A DNA stretch of 46,476 nt. Origin: Gammaproteobacteria bacterium. Its GTDB lineage: Bacteria; Pseudomonadota; Gammaproteobacteria; Pseudomonadales; Azotimanducaceae_A. Numbering within the stretch: the first letter of the stretch is position 1; each line of letters begins with the position of its first letter. Shown here piece by piece: positions 44,703 through 46,476 of the stretch. The stretch is from NCBI GenBank assembly GCA_012960755.1, contig DUAT01000012.1:123085-169560 (forward strand), given 5' to 3'. The position numbers were made by a program, and so were the translations under genes. The notes under the pieces are model-generated. The model searched no databases, was not told the origin of the DNA, and was given only the letters and a program-made list of their open reading frames with translations.

Positions 44703-44737
44703 CGATCCAGGGTTTACGGAATAGTAAGATTCGCGAA

Positions 44738-46210
44738 TTAGGCCACGTCAATCAACTCCACGGTGCCATCTTCGCGAATTTCAGCGATTTGGCCTCGTGG
44801 TTCGCTGAGAAAGAACAAAGCGATGAAGCCAATCACTGACGTGGCGCCGATGAAAAAGAAAAACATCTGGTAGTCGACCATTGTGAGAATGGTTAAATAG
44901 GTCACCGCGCCTACATTGCCATACGCGCCGGTCATTCCGGCAATCTGGCCGGTCAGGCGTCGCTTGATCAACGGGACCATGGCAAACACGGCACCTTCCC
45001 CGGATTGTACGAAAAACGAACATGCCATCGCTGCAAGTACGGCCAATAACACGGGCCAACTGCTGTCAATCATACCCATGACGAAGTAACCGATCGCAAG
45101 ACCGGCCGTGAGAAAAAGCAGTACACGCTTACGGCCGAAGCGGTCGCTCAACCATCCACCGCCCGGCCTTGAAGCCAGGTTCATAAACGCATAAGCGCTG
45201 GCGAGCAGCCCGGCATAAACCATGTCGAGATCAAATACATCGGAAAAGAACAGCGGCAACATGGAAATTACGGCCAGTTCTGAACCAAAGGTAGCAAAGT
45301 AAAGCACGTTGAGTACCGCCACCTGCCTGAATTCGTATCGATGCAACTCCGGCACAGGCTCTTTGAACAAAGCGCGATTCACATGCAGGACATTGCGCGT
45401 ATCATAAATATAAATCGCCAACAGCGACACCCAGATGATCCAGACCCAGGTTTCAGTGAGTAGGGTTTCACCGCGCAGAGGTGACAGGTTCCATGCCAGT
45501 AAACCGAGTACGACATACATGGGCGCTTTCATAATCAACAGCAACGCGAGATCGTCCAGACTCGTCACCTCCATTGCATGGAGGTGCTTGGGTTTGAAGT
45601 AGGTTGATCCCTTGGGAGTATCCGTAACGCTTCTGTAGAAGATAAATGCGTACACCAGGGAGAAGAGACCAGTGATCCCCACCGCATAGCGCCAGCCGTT
45701 CTCCCCGCCGAACATGACCGCGATGGCAGGCAGGGTCATGGCGGCGGCGGCAGATCCGAAATTCCCCCAGCCCCCGTATATACCCTCGGCCACGCCCAAT
45801 TCATTATGCGGAAACCACTCACTGACCATCCGGATGCCGATGACAAACCCCGCACCGGTCAGTCCAAGGAAAAACCGGGCGATGGCAAGTTGGGCGTAGG
45901 AATCCGCGAGCGCAAACAAGAAACATGGAATCGAACAGACCCCGAGCAGTACTGAATAAACCATACGGGGGCCGAATCGGTCGGTCAGCATACCAATGAT
46001 GACCCTTGCGGGAATCGTCAGGGCGACGTTCAGCGTTAGCAGAACCTTGATCTGAGCAGTAGACAGGCCGAGCGACAGGGCGATGGCTTGCATGAGCGGT
46101 GCGTGGTTGAACCACACCACAAAAGTGATGAAAAAGGCGATCCAGGTCAGATGCAGTGTGCGCATCTTGCCCGTGAATGAGAGGAGATTAAATGATTTCT
46201 CTTGGGCCAC
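44738..46210 (-). CDS. Nitrate/nitrite MFS transporter, NarK/NasA family
   Basis: 490 residues with 12 predicted membrane helices. Both nitrate signature motifs are present: GGWGNFGSAAAAM in helix 5 and AGMTGAYGNVGAV in helix 11, together with the conserved helix-4 arginine region (FFLGLTGAGFVIGIRM). It brings nitrate into the cell for assimilation. It lies 33 nt downstream of nirD, so the order is nirD, transporter, kinase/phosphatase, one operon. Confidence 0.95.
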   Translation of the reverse strand: MAQEKSFNLLSFTGKMRTLHLTWIAFFITFVVWFNHAPLMQAIALSLGLSTAQIKVLLTLNVALTIPARVIIGMLTDRFGPRMVYSVLLGVCSIPCFLFALADSYAQLAIARFFLGLTGAGFVIGIRMVSEWFPHNELGVAEGIYGGWGNFGSAAAAMTLPAIAVMFGGENGWRYAVGITGLFSLVYAFIFYRSVTDTPKGSTYFKPKHLHAMEVTSLDDLALLLIMKAPMYVVLGLLAWNLSPLRGETLLTETWVWIIWVSLLAIYIYDTRNVLHVNRALFKEPVPELHRYEFRQVAVLNVLYFATFGSELAVISMLPLFFSDVFDLDMVYAGLLASAYAFMNLASRPGGGWLSDRFGRKRVLLFLTAGLAIGYFVMGMIDSSWPVLLAVLAAMACSFFVQSGEGAVFAMVPLIKRRLTGQIAGMTGAYGNVGAVTYLTILTMVDYQMFFFFIGATSVIGFIALFFLSEPRGQIAEIREDGTVELIDVA

Positions 46211-46243
46211 AAAAAATACCTGTCTATGTAGTGGGCGTTTTTT

Positions 46244-46476
46244 TTAGGAACAGCGAATCTGCACTGAATCGTTGTGGGTGCGCACCTCAAAGACGCTCAG
46301 GCAGTGTTCGGGTTGCTCAAGACATTCGCCGGTCAGCAGGTCAAAGTGTTGCTTGTAAAGTGGTGAAGCGATAACCGGGCGCCCCTTGTTAGAGCCAAGG
46401 ATGCCACGGGACAAAACATTGGCACCCCCAACGGGATCGTAATTGGAGACCGCATACAGGTTGTCACCGATCGTTT
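46244..46476 (-). CDS. nirD: Nitrite reductase small subunit NirD, C-terminal part
   Basis: The right edge holds the last 76 codons of a minus-strand gene that starts outside the window. It reads IGDNLYAVSNYDPVGGAN, LSRGILGS, RPVIASPLYKQHFDLLTGECLE, then FEVRTHNDSVQIRCS and TAA. This is the Rieske-like fold of NirD, in which the usual iron-sulfur ligands are missing, as in enteric NirD. It is the small subunit of cytoplasmic NADH-dependent nitrite reductase and would be preceded by nirB. It confirms the downstream transporter as a nitrate carrier. Confidence 0.92.
   Translation of the reverse strand, partial: TIGDNLYAVSNYDPVGGANVLSRGILGSNKGRPVIASPLYKQHFDLLTGECLEQPEHCLSVFEVRTHNDSVQIRCS

Noticed and set aside
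44034..44741. 235-codon plus-strand open frame opposite the PP2C/kinase gene
   Set aside because: It lies antisense to a well-supported gene, has no recognisable motif, and mirrors the PP2C frame.
1..46476. CRISPR array, integron, prophage, plasmid origin or known defence island
   Set aside because: No spaced identical repeats, no integrase, no phage structural or replication genes, and no recognised defence gene were found.

Overview
The window looks like chromosomal DNA of a free-living, probably marine, gammaproteobacterium, perhaps from a metagenome-derived contig. The indications are a Pseudomonas-like assimilatory nitrate block (nirD, a NarK-type transporter and a PP2C/Ser-Thr kinase gene), a DsbD-family reductase, a TRAP transporter with a TatT partner, paired acyl-CoA dehydrogenases and MaoC-type hydratases, and abundant nucleotide second-messenger genes. 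The taxonomic call is an inference from gene content only. There is no rRNA, tRNA, CRISPR array, prophage or plasmid gene. The only mobile-type gene is a REP-associated tyrosine transposase (RAYT).

Layout. 0-8.6 kb: 3' end of an Lhr-type helicase, a histone-deacetylase-family hydrolase, a GAF/HD-GYP protein with an SDR upstream, an MBL-fold hydrolase, a GIN-domain lipoprotein and two adjacent acyl-CoA dehydrogenases. 8.7-12.1 kb: a PEP-synthase-like dikinase overlapping a small membrane protein, then a second small membrane protein. 12.1-17.1 kb: a glutathione S-transferase, a structured 5' leader and two ABC exporter half-transporters, the second interrupted by an in-frame TAG. 17.2-21.4 kb: gamma-glutamyltransferase coupled to an aminotransferase, then a GAF/GGDEF cyclase. 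21.6-25.3 kb: TatT-DctP-DctQ-DctM. 25.4-30.5 kb: glyoxalase-II-like hydrolase, a frameshifted PlsC acyltransferase, a DUF2726/zinc-ribbon protein, SDR, enoyl-CoA hydratase, histidine phosphatase and a lone ExbD. 30.6-37.1 kb: RAYT, a two-subunit MaoC-type hydratase, YyaL and a DsbD-family reductase. 37.3-42.9 kb: an adenylate cyclase/HD-GYP fusion, an EEP phosphatase, a DUF7064/7065-type protein and an MFS carrier. 43-46.5 kb: PP2C/kinase, nitrate transporter and the 3' part of nirD.

How the genes fit together. Three themes recur. (1) Second messengers: two proteins share closely related GAF sensor modules but carry opposite c-di-GMP outputs (HD-GYP and GGEEF), and a third fuses a class III cyclase to an HD-GYP domain whose HD histidine is alanine. 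(2) Acyl-CoA metabolism: paired ACADs, a paired catalytic/non-catalytic MaoC hydratase, SDRs and an enoyl-CoA hydratase suggest breakdown of bulky or branched acyl chains. (3) Nutrient uptake: nitrate assimilation with its own kinase/phosphatase, TRAP uptake and gamma-glutamyl peptide use.

The strongest candidates for something new are the cyclase/degenerate-HD-GYP fusion, the multi-hairpin leader before the ABC exporter pair, and the dikinase plus membrane-protein gene pair. Two single-nucleotide disruptions (the ABC TAG and the PlsC frameshift) could be real pseudogenes or sequence errors; raw reads would decide.
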